Assembly (NCBI GenBank): GCA_900544765.1
Contig: UQWI01000014.1
Location: forward strand, 1 to 64,000
Origin: an uncultured Eubacteriales bacterium
Lineage (GTDB): Bacteria > Bacillota > Clostridia > Oscillospirales > Oscillospiraceae
Length of the DNA stretch: 64,000 nt
Reading direction: 5' to 3'
In this document: positions 8,170-16,857 of the stretch, in pieces
How the letters are laid out: each line of letters starts with the position of its first letter
Position numbering within the stretch: position 1 is the first letter of the stretch
Made by a program: the position numbers and the translations under genes
Notes under the pieces: model-generated
What the model saw: the letters and a program-made list of their open reading frames with translations, nothing else
Databases searched by the model: none
What the model was told of the DNA's origin: nothing

Positions 8170-9344
8170 GCGGCAAGGACTACAATGCGCTCGCCCTCAG
8201 GATGCACGGCGAGCACCACGGAAAGATAGAGATAAAAGGCAAAGTCCCGGTCAAAGACCGGGACGACCTTTCCACGGCCTATACCCCCGGCGTGGCTGAG
8301 CCCTGCCGGAAAATAGCCGCAGACCCCGAGGCGGTGTGGGAGTACACCACGCGCGGCAACATGGTGGCCGTCGTCACCGACGGCACCGCAGTGCTGGGCC
8401 TCGGCGATATCGGCCCGCTCGCCGCCCTGCCCGTCATGGAGGGCAAGGCGCTGCTCTTCAAGGAGTTCGGCGGCGTCGACGCCGTGCCAGTCTGCCTCGA
8501 CACCAAGGACGCAAAGGAGATAGTCGCCGCCGTGCGCGCCATCGCTCCGACCTACGGCGGCATCAACCTCGAGGATATATCCGCTCCGCGCTGCTTTGAG
8601 ATAGAGCGCGAGCTCAAGGGCCTGCTCGACATCCCGGTTTTCCACGACGACCAGCACGGCACGGCCATAGTCGTCTCCGCCGCGCTTTTAAATGCGCTCA
8701 GACTGACCGGCCGGGAACTTTCCGAGGCGCGCATCGTCATAAACGGGCCGGGCGCGGCGGGTACCGCCATCACCAGGATGCTGCTCGACCTGGGAGCCCG
8801 TGATATCGTCGTCTGCGACAGGCGCGGAGCGATATACTCCGGCCGCGAAGGTGCCTCGGGACACAAGGCAGAGCTTGCCGCGCTGACCAATCCCCGCGAC
8901 GTACACGGTGTGCTCGGCGACGCGCTAATCGGAGCGGACGTGTTCATAGGCGTCTCCTCCGGCAACCTCGTGACGAAGGAGATGGTCAGATCCATGGCGG
9001 CGAAGCCCATAATCTTTGCCATGGCCAACCCCACGCCGGAGATAAGCTACGACGACGCCGCAGAGGCCGGCGCGTACATTGTCGGCACGGGCCGCAGCGA
9101 CTGCCCCAACCAGATAAACAACGTCCTCGCTTTCCCGGGCGTGTTCCGCGGCGCGCTGGACGTGCGCGCGCGGGAGATAAACACCGCCATGAAGGCCGCG
9201 GCCGTCAGGGCGCTGGCCGGCTTTGTAGGAGAAAAGCTGGACCGCGAACACATCATACCCGGCGCGTTTGAACCCGGCGTTGCGGACGCGGTGGCGAAGG
9301 CCGTCTCCGAGGCGGCCATAGAGAGCGGGGCGGCCAGGACATGA
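8166..9344 (+). CDS. NAD(P)-dependent malic enzyme
   Basis: The 392-residue short bacterial malic enzyme converts malate to pyruvate and CO2 (or the reverse) with NAD(P). Family landmarks are STAYTPGVAEPC, VTDGTAVLGLGDIGPLAALPVM, FHDDQHGTAIVVSAALLNAL and the dinucleotide-binding INGPGAAGTAI. The ATG at 8166 overlaps the stop of the upstream reductase (ATGA), and its own stop overlaps the fumarase alpha start at 9341. Together with the two fumarase subunits it gives a fumarate-malate-pyruvate route in one operon. Whether NAD or NADP is preferred cannot be read from the sequence. Confidence 0.95.
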   Translation: MSGKDYNALALRMHGEHHGKIEIKGKVPVKDRDDLSTAYTPGVAEPCRKIAADPEAVWEYTTRGNMVAVVTDGTAVLGLGDIGPLAALPVMEGKALLFKEFGGVDAVPVCLDTKDAKEIVAAVRAIAPTYGGINLEDISAPRCFEIERELKGLLDIPVFHDDQHGTAIVVSAALLNALRLTGRELSEARIVINGPGAAGTAITRMLLDLGARDIVVCDRRGAIYSGREGASGHKAELAALTNPRDVHGVLGDALIGADVFIGVSSGNLVTKEMVRSMAAKPIIFAMANPTPEISYDDAAEAGAYIVGTGRSDCPNQINNVLAFPGVFRGALDVRAREINTAMKAAAVRALAGFVGEKLDREHIIPGAFEPGVADAVAKAVSEAAIESGAART

Positions 9345-10183
9345 GGGAGCTTCCTGCCGGAGATATCACCGAGAGCGTGGCAAGGCTCTGCATCGAGGCC
9401 AACACCCGCCTGCCGGCCGACGCCGAGGCCGCACTTCGCAGCGCGTATGAGCTCGAGAGCTGGCCGGGCGCGAAGGGCATACTGTCAGACCTCTGCGCCA
9501 ACCTGGACGCGGCGCGCTCCACGGGCCTGCCTATCTGCCAGGACACGGGCCTTGTGACCGTGTTCATAGAGCTGGGCCAGGACGTGCACATCTGCGGAGG
9601 CGAGCTTGAGAGCGCCGTGCAGGAGGGTGTGCGGCGCGGCTACGCGGAGGGCTATCTGCGCAAGAGCGTGGTCGCCGACCCGCTCAGGCGCGTGAACACG
9701 GGCGACAACACCCCGGCGAACATAGCTGTGCGCATCGTGCCGGGGGAGCATGTGAAGCTCACCGTCTCGCCCAAGGGCGCGGGCAGTGAAAACATGTGCC
9801 GGGTGAAGATGCTCACGCCGTCCATGGGCGAAGCCGGTGTGCGCGAGTTTGTGCTGGACACAGTGAAGCGTGCGGGCGGCAACCCCTGCCCGCCAATCGT
9901 CGTCGGCGTCGGTATCGGCGGCGGCTTCGACTCTGTGGCAGGCATAGCCAGGCGCGCGCTGCTGCGCCCGCTTGGAAGCGCAAACCCCGACGAGTACTAC
10001 GCCGCTATGGAGAGCTCTCTGCTTAATGAGGTAAACGCGACCGGCATCGGCCCGCAGGGCCTCGGCGGAGGCACTACCGCCCTCGCCGTGCTCATCGAGG
10101 CCGCGCCGACCCACATAGCCATGCTGCCCTGCGCAGTATGCATCTGCTGCCACGCGGACAGGCACGCTCAGGAGGTGCTGTGA
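9341..10183 (+). CDS. fumA: Class I (Fe-S) fumarate hydratase, alpha subunit
   Basis: The 280-residue protein is the N-terminal catalytic half of two-subunit class I fumarase, which interconverts fumarate and malate with a [4Fe-4S] cluster. Conserved cysteines that could hold the cluster are in ICQDTG, SENMCRVKML and AVCICCHADRH. Further family blocks are NTGDNTPANIAV, SPKGAGSENM and GVGIGGGFD. It starts at ATG 9341 in a four-base overlap with malic enzyme and ends overlapping the beta-subunit start (TGATG), which implies translational coupling. L(+)-tartrate dehydratase alpha is a homologous alternative, but the malic enzyme neighbour favours fumarase. Confidence 0.93.
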   Translation: MRELPAGDITESVARLCIEANTRLPADAEAALRSAYELESWPGAKGILSDLCANLDAARSTGLPICQDTGLVTVFIELGQDVHICGGELESAVQEGVRRGYAEGYLRKSVVADPLRRVNTGDNTPANIAVRIVPGEHVKLTVSPKGAGSENMCRVKMLTPSMGEAGVREFVLDTVKRAGGNPCPPIVVGVGIGGGFDSVAGIARRALLRPLGSANPDEYYAAMESSLLNEVNATGIGPQGLGGGTTALAVLIEAAPTHIAMLPCAVCICCHADRHAQEVL

Positions 10184-10752
10184 TGGAGGCTGTACGTCTG
10201 AACGTGCCGGGAGCGGGGGATGATATCCTCGCCCTGCACGCCGGGGAGCGCGTGCTGCTCTCCGGGACCGTGTACACCGCGCGCGACGCGGCGCACCGGC
10301 GCATGGTGGAGCTCATGGAGCGCGGCGAAGCCCTGCCGTTTGAGCTCAGCGGGGCCGCCATATACTACTGCGGCCCCGCGCCCGCGCCGCCGGGAATGAC
10401 GATAGGCGCGGCGGGACCGACCACCAGCGGCCGCATGGACGCCTATGCGCCGAAGCTCATAGCTCGCGGCCTGCGCGTAATGATAGGCAAGGGCCCGCGC
10501 AGCCAGGCCGTACTTGACGCGATGCGCGAGCACGGCGCTGTTTATCTCGCCGCCGCAGGCGGAGCCGGGGCGCTGCTGGCCTCCTGCATCACGGACTGCG
10601 AGCTCATAGCCTGGCCCGAGCTGGGACCGGAGGCTGTGCGCAGGCTTACCGTGCGGGAGATGCCGCTGACCGTCGCCGCCGACGCTCATGGCGGAAACCT
10701 GTATGTTACCGGCCCCGCGGCCTACCTGGAGGGTTCAGCCGCGAAAGGCTGA
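10183..10752 (+). CDS. fumB: Class I (Fe-S) fumarate hydratase, beta subunit
   Basis: The 189-residue protein matches the C-terminal half of class I fumarases, with LSGTVYTARDAAHRRM near the start, the IYYCGPAPAPPG block, AGPTTSGRMD, and IGKGPRSQAVLDAMREHGAVYLAA toward the end (shown as separate short blocks in the family). It completes the active site at the interface with the alpha subunit. The ATG at 10183 is chosen because GGAGG lies 7 bases upstream inside the alpha gene and it overlaps the alpha stop by one base. It is the last gene of the cdr-malic enzyme-fumarase operon. Confidence 0.93.
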   Translation: MEAVRLNVPGAGDDILALHAGERVLLSGTVYTARDAAHRRMVELMERGEALPFELSGAAIYYCGPAPAPPGMTIGAAGPTTSGRMDAYAPKLIARGLRVMIGKGPRSQAVLDAMREHGAVYLAAAGGAGALLASCITDCELIAWPELGPEAVRRLTVREMPLTVAADAHGGNLYVTGPAAYLEGSAAKG

Positions 10753-10777
10753 ATCTATTTGCAAAGGATGCATAATA

Positions 10778-11722
10778 ATGGCGAATCGAGGCAATCACAG
10801 CCGGAAGAAGCCCGGAGGGGCTGCCAATGCAGTAAAAGGCGTACTGGTAGCCTGCATGCTGCTGGTTCTGTTTGCGGCGGGCTCCACGCTGTTTAAAAGC
10901 GATGACGCGCGCAGCCCGGGCATAGCGGCGACCCCGCCCGTGTCCGCAACGGGCGGCGGCCAGGGCGACACCATAGACGCCACCACGGGCGACAACAACA
11001 CCCCGCCTGCCGGTACCGCGCAGCCGGCTGAGCCAAGCACTGCGCCAAGTACGGCGCCAAGCACGGCGCCCAGGCCCGGCGGGAATTGGGCCTCCGACAT
11101 CGGAAGAAGTATAGCCGTGCCGGAGAGCGAGGCCGTAGACGACAGCTACTTTGACGACGCCATATTCATAGGCGACTCGCGCACCGACGGGCTGAAGATG
11201 TACTCTGGCCTGCCGGTATCGTGCTTCTGGAGCGAGGTAGGCCTGACGGTCACAAAGTGCTTCCAGGACCGCTTCGTGGTGCTCAACGGCCAGTACCTGA
11301 CCGTCGGGGAGGCGCTTGAGCAGGCCGACTACAGCAAGGTCTATATCATGCTGGGCATGAACGAGCTCGGCTGGGTATATGAGAGCGAATACGCAAAGGG
11401 ATACGCCCGCATAATAGACGTCATACAGAGCACCCACCCGGACGCCGAGATATATGTGCAGTCCATAATCCCCGTCAGCAAGTGGCTGAACAACAACCCC
11501 GAGGCCAACAGGGGCTACAACACCATGGCCAATGTTATCAGGCTGCAAAAGGCGCTGGTTGAGATGGTGAACAGCAAAGAGGGCGTACACTATGTCAATG
11601 TGGCCGAATGCATGGAGGACAACGAGGGCTATCTTTTCAGCGACGCCACAGAGGACGGCCTGCACCTCAACGCCACATACTGCAAGATATGGATGCAGTA
11701 CCTGAGGACACACACCGTATAA
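10778..11722 (+). CDS. Membrane-anchored SGNH/GDSL hydrolase
   Basis: The 314-residue exported protein has a basic N-terminus, one TM helix (about 20-40), a Thr/Pro/Ser/Gly-rich linker with a short coding repeat of A-P-S-T units (about residues 85-105), and an SGNH esterase domain. Block I is FIGDSRTDG with the nucleophile serine, block III is LGMNELG, and block V is EDGLHLN with the catalytic Asp and His. Such proteins often deacetylate or acylate cell-surface glycans. The ATG at 10778 follows AAAGGA. The next gene, a DUF4358 lipoprotein, follows 18 bases downstream. SGNH and DUF4358 genes often accompany MBOAT acyltransferases; here the MBOAT pair is about 47 kb away. Confidence 0.85.
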   Translation: MANRGNHSRKKPGGAANAVKGVLVACMLLVLFAAGSTLFKSDDARSPGIAATPPVSATGGGQGDTIDATTGDNNTPPAGTAQPAEPSTAPSTAPSTAPRPGGNWASDIGRSIAVPESEAVDDSYFDDAIFIGDSRTDGLKMYSGLPVSCFWSEVGLTVTKCFQDRFVVLNGQYLTVGEALEQADYSKVYIMLGMNELGWVYESEYAKGYARIIDVIQSTHPDAEIYVQSIIPVSKWLNNNPEANRGYNTMANVIRLQKALVEMVNSKEGVHYVNVAECMEDNEGYLFSDATEDGLHLNATYCKIWMQYLRTHTV

Positions 11723-11740
11723 GCTTAGGAGGAATACAGA

Positions 11741-12208
11741 ATGAAAAGGACAAGCCGTGCAATTTGCATTGCGCTCGCGCTGGTGCTGGCTCTTTCGCTC
11801 GCCGCCTGCGGCAGTGATGCGAACAAGGACGTGGACATAAACGCGCTGGCCGACGAGCTGCTCAATTCCGCCACCTTCGGCGAGACCATGAACCCGCTGG
11901 AGAGCTCCGTGGCCCTTGGCCTGTATGCTTGCGCAGAGGGCACCGAGGCCGTCGCCTACGCCGGTACCGGAGCCACCGCCGAGGAGGTCGCCGTATTCAA
12001 CTGCGGCAGCGCCGAGGCCGCCGAAGCGCTCGTGACCAGTCTCGAAACGCGCAACCAGACGCGCATCGAGCAGTATTCGAGCTACAACCCCACCGAGGTC
12101 CCGAAGCTTGAAAACGCCCTTATTATGAGCGGCGGCCAGTACGTCGTGCTCTGCGTCGCCAGTGATTTGGGCTCTGCGGCGAGCGTCGCCGAGAACGCTC
12201 TGAAATAA
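11741..12208 (+). CDS. DUF4358-type lipoprotein
   Basis: The 155-residue protein begins with a lipoprotein signal peptide ending in the lipobox LAAC (Cys at about residue 23), so it is probably anchored on the outer face of the membrane. The rest resembles DUF4358 proteins of Clostridia, with an N-terminal DINALADELL segment and a hydrophobic central part. Its function is unknown. The ATG at 11741 follows AGGAGG. It is downstream of the SGNH hydrolase with 18-base spacing, so the two are probably cotranscribed. A strong terminator follows. Confidence 0.75.
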   Translation: MKRTSRAICIALALVLALSLAACGSDANKDVDINALADELLNSATFGETMNPLESSVALGLYACAEGTEAVAYAGTGATAEEVAVFNCGSAEAAEALVTSLETRNQTRIEQYSSYNPTEVPKLENALIMSGGQYVVLCVASDLGSAASVAENALK

Positions 12209-12211
12209 AGC

Positions 12212-12242
12212 AAAAACGCCGCCGTACAACGGCGGCGTTTTT
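12212..12242. terminator. Bidirectional Rho-independent terminator
   Basis: A perfect 13-bp stem (12212-12224 with 12230-12242) with a 5-base loop starts with AAAAA and ends with TTTTT, between two converging genes. Confidence 0.92.
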
Positions 12243-12247
12243 GCGCC

Positions 12248-12736
12248 TTACACCACACTATTGCGGAACTCCCAGCCGCTGTTTCCAAAGCGCGCAAGTA
12301 TGACGTACCCTGTCTCGCCGGGCTGCAGCCCCGCCATGGTCTCGCCTGAGGGCGAGCTGTGGGTGAAGCAGATGGTTATGTAGTCCAGGTCGTAAAACAC
12401 ACGCTGGTTGAAGTTGTCGTGGGTGGCAGTGCCGGACCAGAGCGCGTCGGCCTTGGCGTCATACCAGACTTCTCCGGGCACTATGCCGTCCCAGCCCTCA
12501 ATCCAGCTGCGAGCGGCGGCGGTTGTTTTGGTACCGGCCGGTACACAGAGACGTATCCACTGCACGTCGTCGAGTGTCGGGGCGCTTATTTCAAGCCCAG
12601 CCCCGGGCTCATAGGCATCCGGAGCGGCCGCATCCGGCGTGGACTGCACGCTCTCCCGCACGGGCTGCTCCGTCCCGCATGCGGCGAATGTCAGCAGCGT
12701 CAGCGCGCAGAGCGCGGTGCAAAGCAGTTTTTTCAT
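12248..12736 (-). CDS. Lipoprotein of unknown function
   Basis: The 162-residue protein has a lipoprotein signal peptide (MKKLLCTALCALTLLTFAAC, lipobox FAAC) followed by an acidic Pro/Ala-rich spacer and a compact domain with several Trp residues (WIRLCVPAG, SWIEGWDG, YVILARFGNSGWEF). I do not recognise the family. The ATG at 12734-12736 follows GGAG; a longer in-frame extension lacks a ribosome binding site and would bury the signal peptide. It lies alone between two terminators. Confidence 0.75.
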   Translation of the reverse strand: MKKLLCTALCALTLLTFAACGTEQPVRESVQSTPDAAAPDAYEPGAGLEISAPTLDDVQWIRLCVPAGTKTTAAARSWIEGWDGIVPGEVWYDAKADALWSGTATHDNFNQRVFYDLDYITICFTHSSPSGETMAGLQPGETGYVILARFGNSGWEFRNSVV

Positions 12737-12799
12737 AACGCAGCTCCCTGATTTTAAGACGCCCGGAGGGATTTTTTGTTGCCGCACGGACCTACAAAA

Positions 12800-12826
12800 A
12801 CAACCTGCCGAAACTGTGCAGGTTGT
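12800..12826 (-). terminator. Second hairpin behind the nfn terminator
   Basis: A 9-bp stem (12800-12808 with 12818-12826) is followed on the minus strand by TTTTT. It stands about 40 bases past the main nfn terminator and about 60 bases before the lipoprotein ATG, so it could be a back-up terminator or a leader hairpin of the lipoprotein gene. Confidence 0.55.
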
Positions 12827-12835
12827 CTGAAAAAC

Positions 12836-12865
12836 AAAAAAGGCGCCGGTCATTCGACCGGCGCC
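12836..12865 (-). terminator. Rho-independent terminator of the nfn gene
   Basis: A 9-bp stem (12842-12850 with 12857-12865) is followed on the minus strand by TTTTTTGTTTTT. Confidence 0.9.
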
Positions 12866-12877
12866 CTTGCTTTGCGC

Positions 12878-15166
12878 TTACTTGCTCTGGATGTACTTGT
12901 CTATGCTGTCGGCGCCCTTCTTGCCCGCGCCCATGGCGAGAATGACGGTGGCCGCGCCGGTGACGGCGTCGCCGCCGGCGTATACGCCCTCGCGGGAGGT
13001 CATGGCGTCCTCGTTTACGACGAGGCAGCCCTTGCGGTTGGTCTCGAGGCCCGGGGTGGTGGTGCGCAGCAGCGGGTTCGGCGTGGTGCCGATGGCCACG
13101 ATGACCGCGTCGGCCACCATGACGAATTCGCTGCCCTCGATGGGCGTGACGCTCGCGCGGCCGGAGGCGTCGGGCTCACCGAGCTTCATGCGCACGCACT
13201 TGAGACCGACGACCTTGCCGTCGATATCGCCGAGTATCTCGACGGGGTTATTCAGCAGGCGGAACTCGATGCCCTCTTCCTCGGCGTGGTGGACTTCCTC
13301 GGCGCGGGCGGGCAGCTCGTTGCGGCCGCGGCGGTAGACGATGAACACCTCGTCGGCGCCCATGCGCTTGGCGCAGCGGGCGGCGTCCATGGCCACGTTG
13401 CCGGCGCCGACGACGGCGATGCGCTTCGCGTTGGACTTTATCGGCGTGTCGTAGTCGTCGCGGTAGGCCTTCATGAGGTTTATACGGGTGAGGTACTCGT
13501 TGGCGGAGTAGACGCCGAGCAGGTTCTCGCCCGGGATGTTCAGGAACTGGGGCAGGCCCGCGCCGGAGCCGATGAACACGGCCTCGAAGCCGTCGGTGAA
13601 CAGCTGGTCGAGAGGCATGGTGCGGCCGATGATGCAGTCGGTGACGAACTTGACGCCGTAGGCCTCGAGGTTCTTGACCTCGCGGTCGACAATGCTCTTC
13701 GGCAGACGGAACTCGGGGATGCCGTAGGCCAGAACGCCGCCGCACTTGTGCAGCGCCTCGAACACCGTGACCTCGTAGCCCTTCTTGGCGAGGTCGCCCG
13801 CGCAGGTCAGGCCGCTGGGGCCGGAGCCGATGACCGCCACCTTGTGGCCGTTGCTCTCAACCTTGCGGGGCATTTCCGCGCCGTGGGTGTCGCCGTGCTC
13901 GAGGTGGAAGTCGGCGACGTAGCGCTCCAGGCGGCCGATGGCCACGGGCTCGCCCTTCACGCCGCGGACGCACTTGCTCTCGCACTGCTTCTCCTGCGGA
14001 CAGACGCGGCCGCAGACGGCGGCGAGGCTGTTCGTGCTGGCGATGACGTTGTAGGCCTCTTCGTATTCGCCCACCTTGACGTGGCTGATGAACTCGGGGA
14101 TGCGGACGTTGACCGGGCAGCCCTGCACGCACTGCGGGTTCTTGCAGGTCAGGCAGCGCTGGGCCTCGTCGCGGGCTATCTGGGCGGTGTAGCCCAGCGC
14201 GACCTCGTTGAAGTTCTTGGCGCGGATGACGGGGTCCTGCTCGGGCATCGGGTGCTTGGTCATGCGCTTGACGGGATTTTCCTCCACGCCCTCAATGACG
14301 CCGGGCTTGTACTCGCCGCGGCGGACGCCGCCGGTGATGCGGCAGACGTGCTCGTTCTCCTCGGCCTCCTCTGAGGTGTAGAAGGTGTTGCGTTCCAGCA
14401 GGCTGTCCCAGTCAACCAGATGCGCGTCGAACTCGGGGCCGTCGACGCAGGCGAACTTGCGCTCGCCGGCGACGGAGAGGCGGCAGCCGCCGCACATGCC
14501 CGTGCCGTCTATCATTATGGGGTTCAGGCTGGCGTTGGTCTTTATGCCGTAGGGGCGGGTGACCTCGGCCACGTTCTTCATCATTACGATGGGACCGCAG
14601 GTCAGGACGCTGTCGTACTGGACGCCGCTCTCAATGAGCTCCTTGAGCTTGTTGGTGACGAAGCCGGCCTCTCCGTAGGTACCGTCGTCGGTGGTTATGT
14701 ACAGGTTGTCGCAGGCGGCGCGGAACTCGTCCTCCATGATGACGATGTCCTTGCTGCGGAAGCCGCATATCATGTCGACGCCGATGCCCAGGCGCTTGAG
14801 CTCCTTGGCAACCGGGTAGTTGATGGCGCAGCCGGTGCCGCCGCCGACCACGCAGACGCGCTTCGCGTTCGGGTCAATTTCGGCGGGACGGCCCAGAGGT
14901 CCGACGATATCCGCAATGTAGTCGCCGGGCTCCATGAGCGAGAACATCTGCGTGCTCTTGCCGGCGGGCTGGAAGTTGAAGCTGACGGTGCCGACTTCGG
15001 GGTCGTAGTCCGCGATGGTGAGCGGGAAACGCTCGCCGTATTCGTCGAGCCTGAATATTGCAAACTGGCCGGGTTTGGCGCTTTTTGCTATCAAGGGGGC
15101 CTCTATACTGACACGAAAAATGGTCTTTGCAGCGTTTAAAGGAAATTTTTCCGCTATCTTGAACAT
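12878..15166 (-). CDS. nfnAB: Fused NfnAB-type NAD(P) transhydrogenase/ferredoxin:NADP oxidoreductase
   Basis: This 762-residue protein joins two enzymes usually encoded separately. Residues 1 to about 280 are the NfnA-like ferredoxin-NAD reductase half (RFPLTIADYD, GPLGRP, VGGGTGCAINYPVAK) with [2Fe-2S] cysteines in MCGGCR and FACVDGPEF. The rest is the GltD-like NfnB half with two [4Fe-4S] motifs (CLTCKNPQCVQGCP and CGRVCPQEKQCESKC), an FAD site (IGSGPSGLTCAGDLA) and an NADPH site (VVGAGNVAMDAARCA). NfnAB bifurcates electrons between NADPH, NAD and ferredoxin. The ATG at 15164-15166 is chosen because AAAGG lies 9 bases upstream; two earlier in-frame ATGs overlap that site. SudAB is a close alternative name. 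It has its own promoter and terminator. Confidence 0.9.
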   Translation of the reverse strand: MFKIAEKFPLNAAKTIFRVSIEAPLIAKSAKPGQFAIFRLDEYGERFPLTIADYDPEVGTVSFNFQPAGKSTQMFSLMEPGDYIADIVGPLGRPAEIDPNAKRVCVVGGGTGCAINYPVAKELKRLGIGVDMICGFRSKDIVIMEDEFRAACDNLYITTDDGTYGEAGFVTNKLKELIESGVQYDSVLTCGPIVMMKNVAEVTRPYGIKTNASLNPIMIDGTGMCGGCRLSVAGERKFACVDGPEFDAHLVDWDSLLERNTFYTSEEAEENEHVCRITGGVRRGEYKPGVIEGVEENPVKRMTKHPMPEQDPVIRAKNFNEVALGYTAQIARDEAQRCLTCKNPQCVQGCPVNVRIPEFISHVKVGEYEEAYNVIASTNSLAAVCGRVCPQEKQCESKCVRGVKGEPVAIGRLERYVADFHLEHGDTHGAEMPRKVESNGHKVAVIGSGPSGLTCAGDLAKKGYEVTVFEALHKCGGVLAYGIPEFRLPKSIVDREVKNLEAYGVKFVTDCIIGRTMPLDQLFTDGFEAVFIGSGAGLPQFLNIPGENLLGVYSANEYLTRINLMKAYRDDYDTPIKSNAKRIAVVGAGNVAMDAARCAKRMGADEVFIVYRRGRNELPARAEEVHHAEEEGIEFRLLNNPVEILGDIDGKVVGLKCVRMKLGEPDASGRASVTPIEGSEFVMVADAVIVAIGTTPNPLLRTTTPGLETNRKGCLVVNEDAMTSREGVYAGGDAVTGAATVILAMGAGKKGADSIDKYIQSK

Positions 15167-15217
15167 GTTCATCCGCCTTTCCATATCACTTGTCGCGCTC
15201 GGCGCGTAGATACATTA

Positions 15218-15246
15218 AATATACACCAAAAATGTCACTAAGTCAA
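15218..15246 (-). promoter_or_regulatory. Sigma-A-type promoter of the nfn gene
   Basis: On the minus strand TTGACT (15241-15246) and TATATT (15218-15223) are separated by exactly 17 bases, about 50 bases upstream of the nfn start. Confidence 0.7.
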
Positions 15247-15344
15247 CAACGGGTGGGTTATAATGTTGCATAACTTTGACAAATAGCACAAATTACTCCG
15301 GGCGGGATGCGTCCGGGTCAGCCCTGAAAAACGGCAGAATACGT

Positions 15345-15378
15345 AAAAAACCCCTCCGGAAGCTGCTCCGGAGGGGTT
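15345..15378 (-). terminator. Rho-independent terminator of pta
   Basis: A perfect 12-bp stem (15349-15360 with 15367-15378) with a 6-base loop is followed on the minus strand by a run of T. It lies 20 bases past the pta stop. Confidence 0.92.
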
Positions 15379-15397
15379 TGCCGAATTTACGCTGCGC

Positions 15398-16396
15398 TCA
15401 GGCGAGGGCGGCGGTGATGATGCTCATCTGGTAGACCTCCTCGGCGTTGCAGCCGCGGGAGAGGTCGTTGATGGGGGCGTTCAGGCCCTGCAGTATGGGG
15501 CCGTAGGCGTCGAAGCCGCCCAGGCGCTGGGCTATCTTGTAGCCGATGTTGCCGGACTGGATCTCGGGGAAGATGAAGGTGTTGGCGTAGCCGGCGACCT
15601 TGCTGCCAGGGAACTTGAGCTGGCCGACGGTGGGGGACACGGCGGCGTCGAACTGCATCTCGCCGTCAATGTCGAACTCGGGGGCGAGGGCCTTGGCCTT
15701 GGCGCAGGCCTCGCGGGCGAGGTCGACGTTGGGGCCCTTGCCGGAGCCCTTGGTGGAGTAGCTCAGGAAGGCGACCTTCGGCTCAATGCCGAACACTTTG
15801 GCGGTGCGGGCGCACTCAACGCCGGTCTCGGCGAGCTTGTCCGCGGCGGAGAAGGTGACGTTGCCGTCCTTGTCGACGGTGTCGGTGTAGTCGATGTTGA
15901 TGGCGCAGTCGCCCATGGCGAGCATCTCATCACCGCGCACCATGATGAAGCAGGAGCTCACGAGGTGGGCGCCGGGCTTGGTCTTGACCAGCTGGAGAGC
16001 CGGACGGACGGTGTCGGCGGTGGAGTAGGTCGCGCCGCCCAGCAGGGCGTCGGCCTTGCCCATCTTGACGAGCATGGTGCCGAAGTAGTTGGACTTCTTC
16101 AGGGCGGCGGCGCAGTCCTCGGCGCTCATCTTGCCCTTGCGGAGCTTGACCATCTCTTCGACCATGGCGTCGAACTCGGCGTAGTTCTCGGGGTCGACTA
16201 TCTCAAGGCCCTCGATGTCGAAGCCGCCCTTGGCGGCCGCAGCCTTGACCTCGTCGACGTTGCCGACCAGCACGGGGGTGAGGAAGCCGCCGGCCTTGAG
16301 GCGGGCCGCGCTCTCGAGTATACGGGCGTCGGTGCCCTCGGTGTAAACTATCTTGCGGGGGTTCTTCTTGAGAATTTCCACGAGATTTTCAAACAT
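15398..16396 (-). CDS. pta: Phosphate acetyltransferase
   Basis: The 332-residue single-domain Pta interconverts acetyl-CoA and acetyl phosphate, the first step of acetate and ATP formation in fermenters. Conserved stretches include RKIVYTEGTDARILESAA at the N-terminus, LLGGATYSTADTVRPALQ in the middle, and GSKVAGYANTFIFPEIQSGNIGYK and QGLNAPINDLSRGC (each in short conserved blocks) toward the end. The length matches the short Pta class without the DRTGG domain. The ATG follows GGAGG with good spacing. No acetate kinase gene is adjacent. It is monocistronic, ended by a strong hairpin. Confidence 0.96.
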   Translation of the reverse strand: MFENLVEILKKNPRKIVYTEGTDARILESAARLKAGGFLTPVLVGNVDEVKAAAAKGGFDIEGLEIVDPENYAEFDAMVEEMVKLRKGKMSAEDCAAALKKSNYFGTMLVKMGKADALLGGATYSTADTVRPALQLVKTKPGAHLVSSCFIMVRGDEMLAMGDCAINIDYTDTVDKDGNVTFSAADKLAETGVECARTAKVFGIEPKVAFLSYSTKGSGKGPNVDLAREACAKAKALAPEFDIDGEMQFDAAVSPTVGQLKFPGSKVAGYANTFIFPEIQSGNIGYKIAQRLGGFDAYGPILQGLNAPINDLSRGCNAEEVYQMSIITAALA

Positions 16397-16857
16397 AGTT
16401 TCTGTGCCTCCATATATCCCGCGCTTCGGCGCGGATTTTTAGACAAATAATTTTACCATTATAGGAGACGGTTTGCAAGCCCGGGAACGCGGGATTTCCG
16501 CCGTGACGCCTCAATATGCGTATTAGTTTCATAATTTGCTTGCGTGAAAGGCGCTCACACGGCAGCGCGGCCGGCCGGGACGCGCTACCTGCGGCTGCGG
16601 CGGCCCGCTGAAAATATAGGCCGGATGCGCCGCCATACGTCTCCGGTTTTTGCCGCCTTTGGATACTTGGAGCGGCTGCTGACGAATAATCGCCAATGCG
16701 GGCGGAAATGTCCGGCGCGTTCTTGGCATTTTGTATAAATTGACTACCGCCGGTTCTGCCAAAAATCTCAGTTTGCATCTAGGCATTTGCTTTCTCTTTT
16801 GATATAATGTGTGCGAGAGAGGGCTTGGGCCCAATTCCCACAAATAAAGAGAGGACG
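16397..16857. other. Intergenic region between divergent pta and prs
   Basis: This 461-base stretch holds the leaders of pta (minus) and prs (plus). A plus-strand -10 match, TATAAT at 16803-16808, lies about 50 bases before prs, but I see no good -35. On the minus strand TATAAT at 16458-16463 could serve pta. A short hairpin (CCGCGCTTCGGCGCGG, about 16423-16438) sits in the pta leader. A 64-codon open frame at 16544-16738 has no ribosome binding site and is not called. I see nothing else. Confidence 0.5.

Noticed and set aside
11035..11085. Tandem short repeats as a possible CRISPR or VNTR
   Set aside because: They encode the A-P-S-T linker of the SGNH hydrolase and have no spacers.
12776..14374. 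Long open frame antisense to the nfn gene
   Set aside because: It runs opposite a clear conserved gene, has no ribosome binding site and shows the low-complexity Ala/Val/Leu/Gly pattern typical of antisense frames in high-GC DNA.
16544..16738. 64-codon open frame in the pta-prs gap
   Set aside because: No ribosome binding site, unusual composition, no recognisable domain.
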